From positions 1-6,252 of the forward strand of contig JANWKK010000227.1 of the NCBI GenBank assembly GCA_025451425.1: DNA of 6,252 bases, given 5' to 3'. A program made the position numbers and the translations under genes. Shown in pieces: positions 5,949-6,252 of this stretch (position 1 is its first letter; the number at the start of each line of letters is the position of its first letter). The DNA is from Gemmatimonadaceae bacterium. Its GTDB lineage: Bacteria > Gemmatimonadota > Gemmatimonadetes > Gemmatimonadales > Gemmatimonadaceae. The notes under the pieces were generated by a model, which saw nothing but the letters and a program-made list of their open reading frames with translations, ran no database searches and was not told where the DNA came from.

Positions 5949-6252
5949 TCAGGAGTCTGATGGTCCTTCGGACGCGAGCAGCGCGTCGGTGAGTGCACGG
6001 CCGAGTGCGCGCGCCGCCGCGGCGGATCGATGTGCTCGGTGAGACAGTGGAACGACGCACAACGCGTCGCCCGGAAGCGAAACGACGATTGCCTCCATGC
6101 CCGCGATTCGCCGCGGCACGTTAGGCAGAGGCCTTGCCGGCGTTATGTCTTCCGACGCGGCAAGCGGTGCGAGCGGACGCGCAACAACGACTGGCGACGC
6201 CGACCGCCGCACCGTCTGTCGCGCGCGCGCGTCGAGCACGCGTTCAGCGACG
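5949..6252 (-). CDS. Unrecognised protein, C-terminal part (5' end outside window), upstream of clpP
   Basis: The minus-strand frame is open from the window edge to a TGA at 5949-5951 and shows the last 100 residues of a protein that I cannot assign to a family. The first part is rich in alanine, arginine and proline (probably a linker, with [29 protein letters not shown] split over about 22-50). It is followed by a compact segment [21 protein letters not shown] (about 51-71) that looks like two beta strands, and an alanine-rich helix (about 74-93). Support for coding comes from high G/C at third codon positions, the absence of competing frames, and the 5-base spacing to clpP, which fits an operon. 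It does not look like trigger factor, which is the usual gene upstream of clpP. Confidence 0.6.
   Translation of the reverse strand, partial: VAERVLDARARQTVRRSASPVVVARPLAPLAASEDITPARPLPNVPRRIAGMEAIVVSLPGDALCVVPLSHRAHRSAAAARALGRALTDALLASEGPSDS

Noticed and set aside
5311..6060. Extended clpP start at 6060
   Set aside because: The additional 39 residues are arginine-rich, overlap the preceding gene and do not resemble a ClpP propeptide; the ATG at 5943 fits family length.

Overview
The window is GC-rich (roughly 60% by eye) and densely coding, with seven intact or partial genes whose products can be placed in a family and one that cannot. The permease at the left edge has the MacB/FtsX layout of the large permeases abundant in Acidobacteriota and Gemmatimonadota. 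Together with several small secreted proteins whose signal peptides end in A-x-A-Q, and the codon use, this suggests a Gemmatimonadota-like soil or sediment bacterium. That assignment is an inference from style; there is no rRNA or other decisive marker.

Layout. Positions 2-802 (+) hold the C-terminal part of an ABC-type FtsX/MacB-like permease. It is followed 10 bases later by a small exported helical protein (813-1343, +) with a Spy/CpxP-like LTxxQ motif. After a hairpin and a possible promoter comes a 14-helix DHA2-family (EmrB-type) drug efflux transporter (1455-3086, +). This gene ends convergently against a secreted NTF2/SnoaL-like protein (3183-3656, -). Between them lies a striking 80-base block of CTAG and G/C runs that forms an imperfect inverted repeat. 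A 123-base divergent intergenic region separates the NTF2-like gene from a small two-helix membrane protein (3780-4118, +). The 3' end of that gene overlaps by 29 bp the 3' end of a GH27 alpha-galactosidase (4090-5256, -). Upstream of the galactosidase on the same strand is a ClpP serine protease subunit (5311-5943, -), ending in a perfect 10-bp palindrome. ClpP itself sits 5 bases downstream of the C-terminal end of an unrecognised gene (5949 to the window edge, -).

How the genes relate. The left third is an envelope/export block: permease, periplasmic helical protein, multidrug efflux. The right third is a minus-strand run of an unrecognised gene, clpP and the galactosidase. The first two are probably cotranscribed; the galactosidase is separated by the palindrome. 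No clpX or tig is visible beside clpP, and no HlyD/EmrA adaptor beside the efflux pump. I found no CRISPR array, tRNA, rRNA or insertion sequence, and nothing that I can defend as a new multi-gene system. The most interesting signals are DNA-level: the CTAG/G-run inverted repeat at 3083-3160, the palindrome at 5286-5309, and a heptamer (CGTTAGG/CCTAACG) that recurs six times, often through rare leucine codons.
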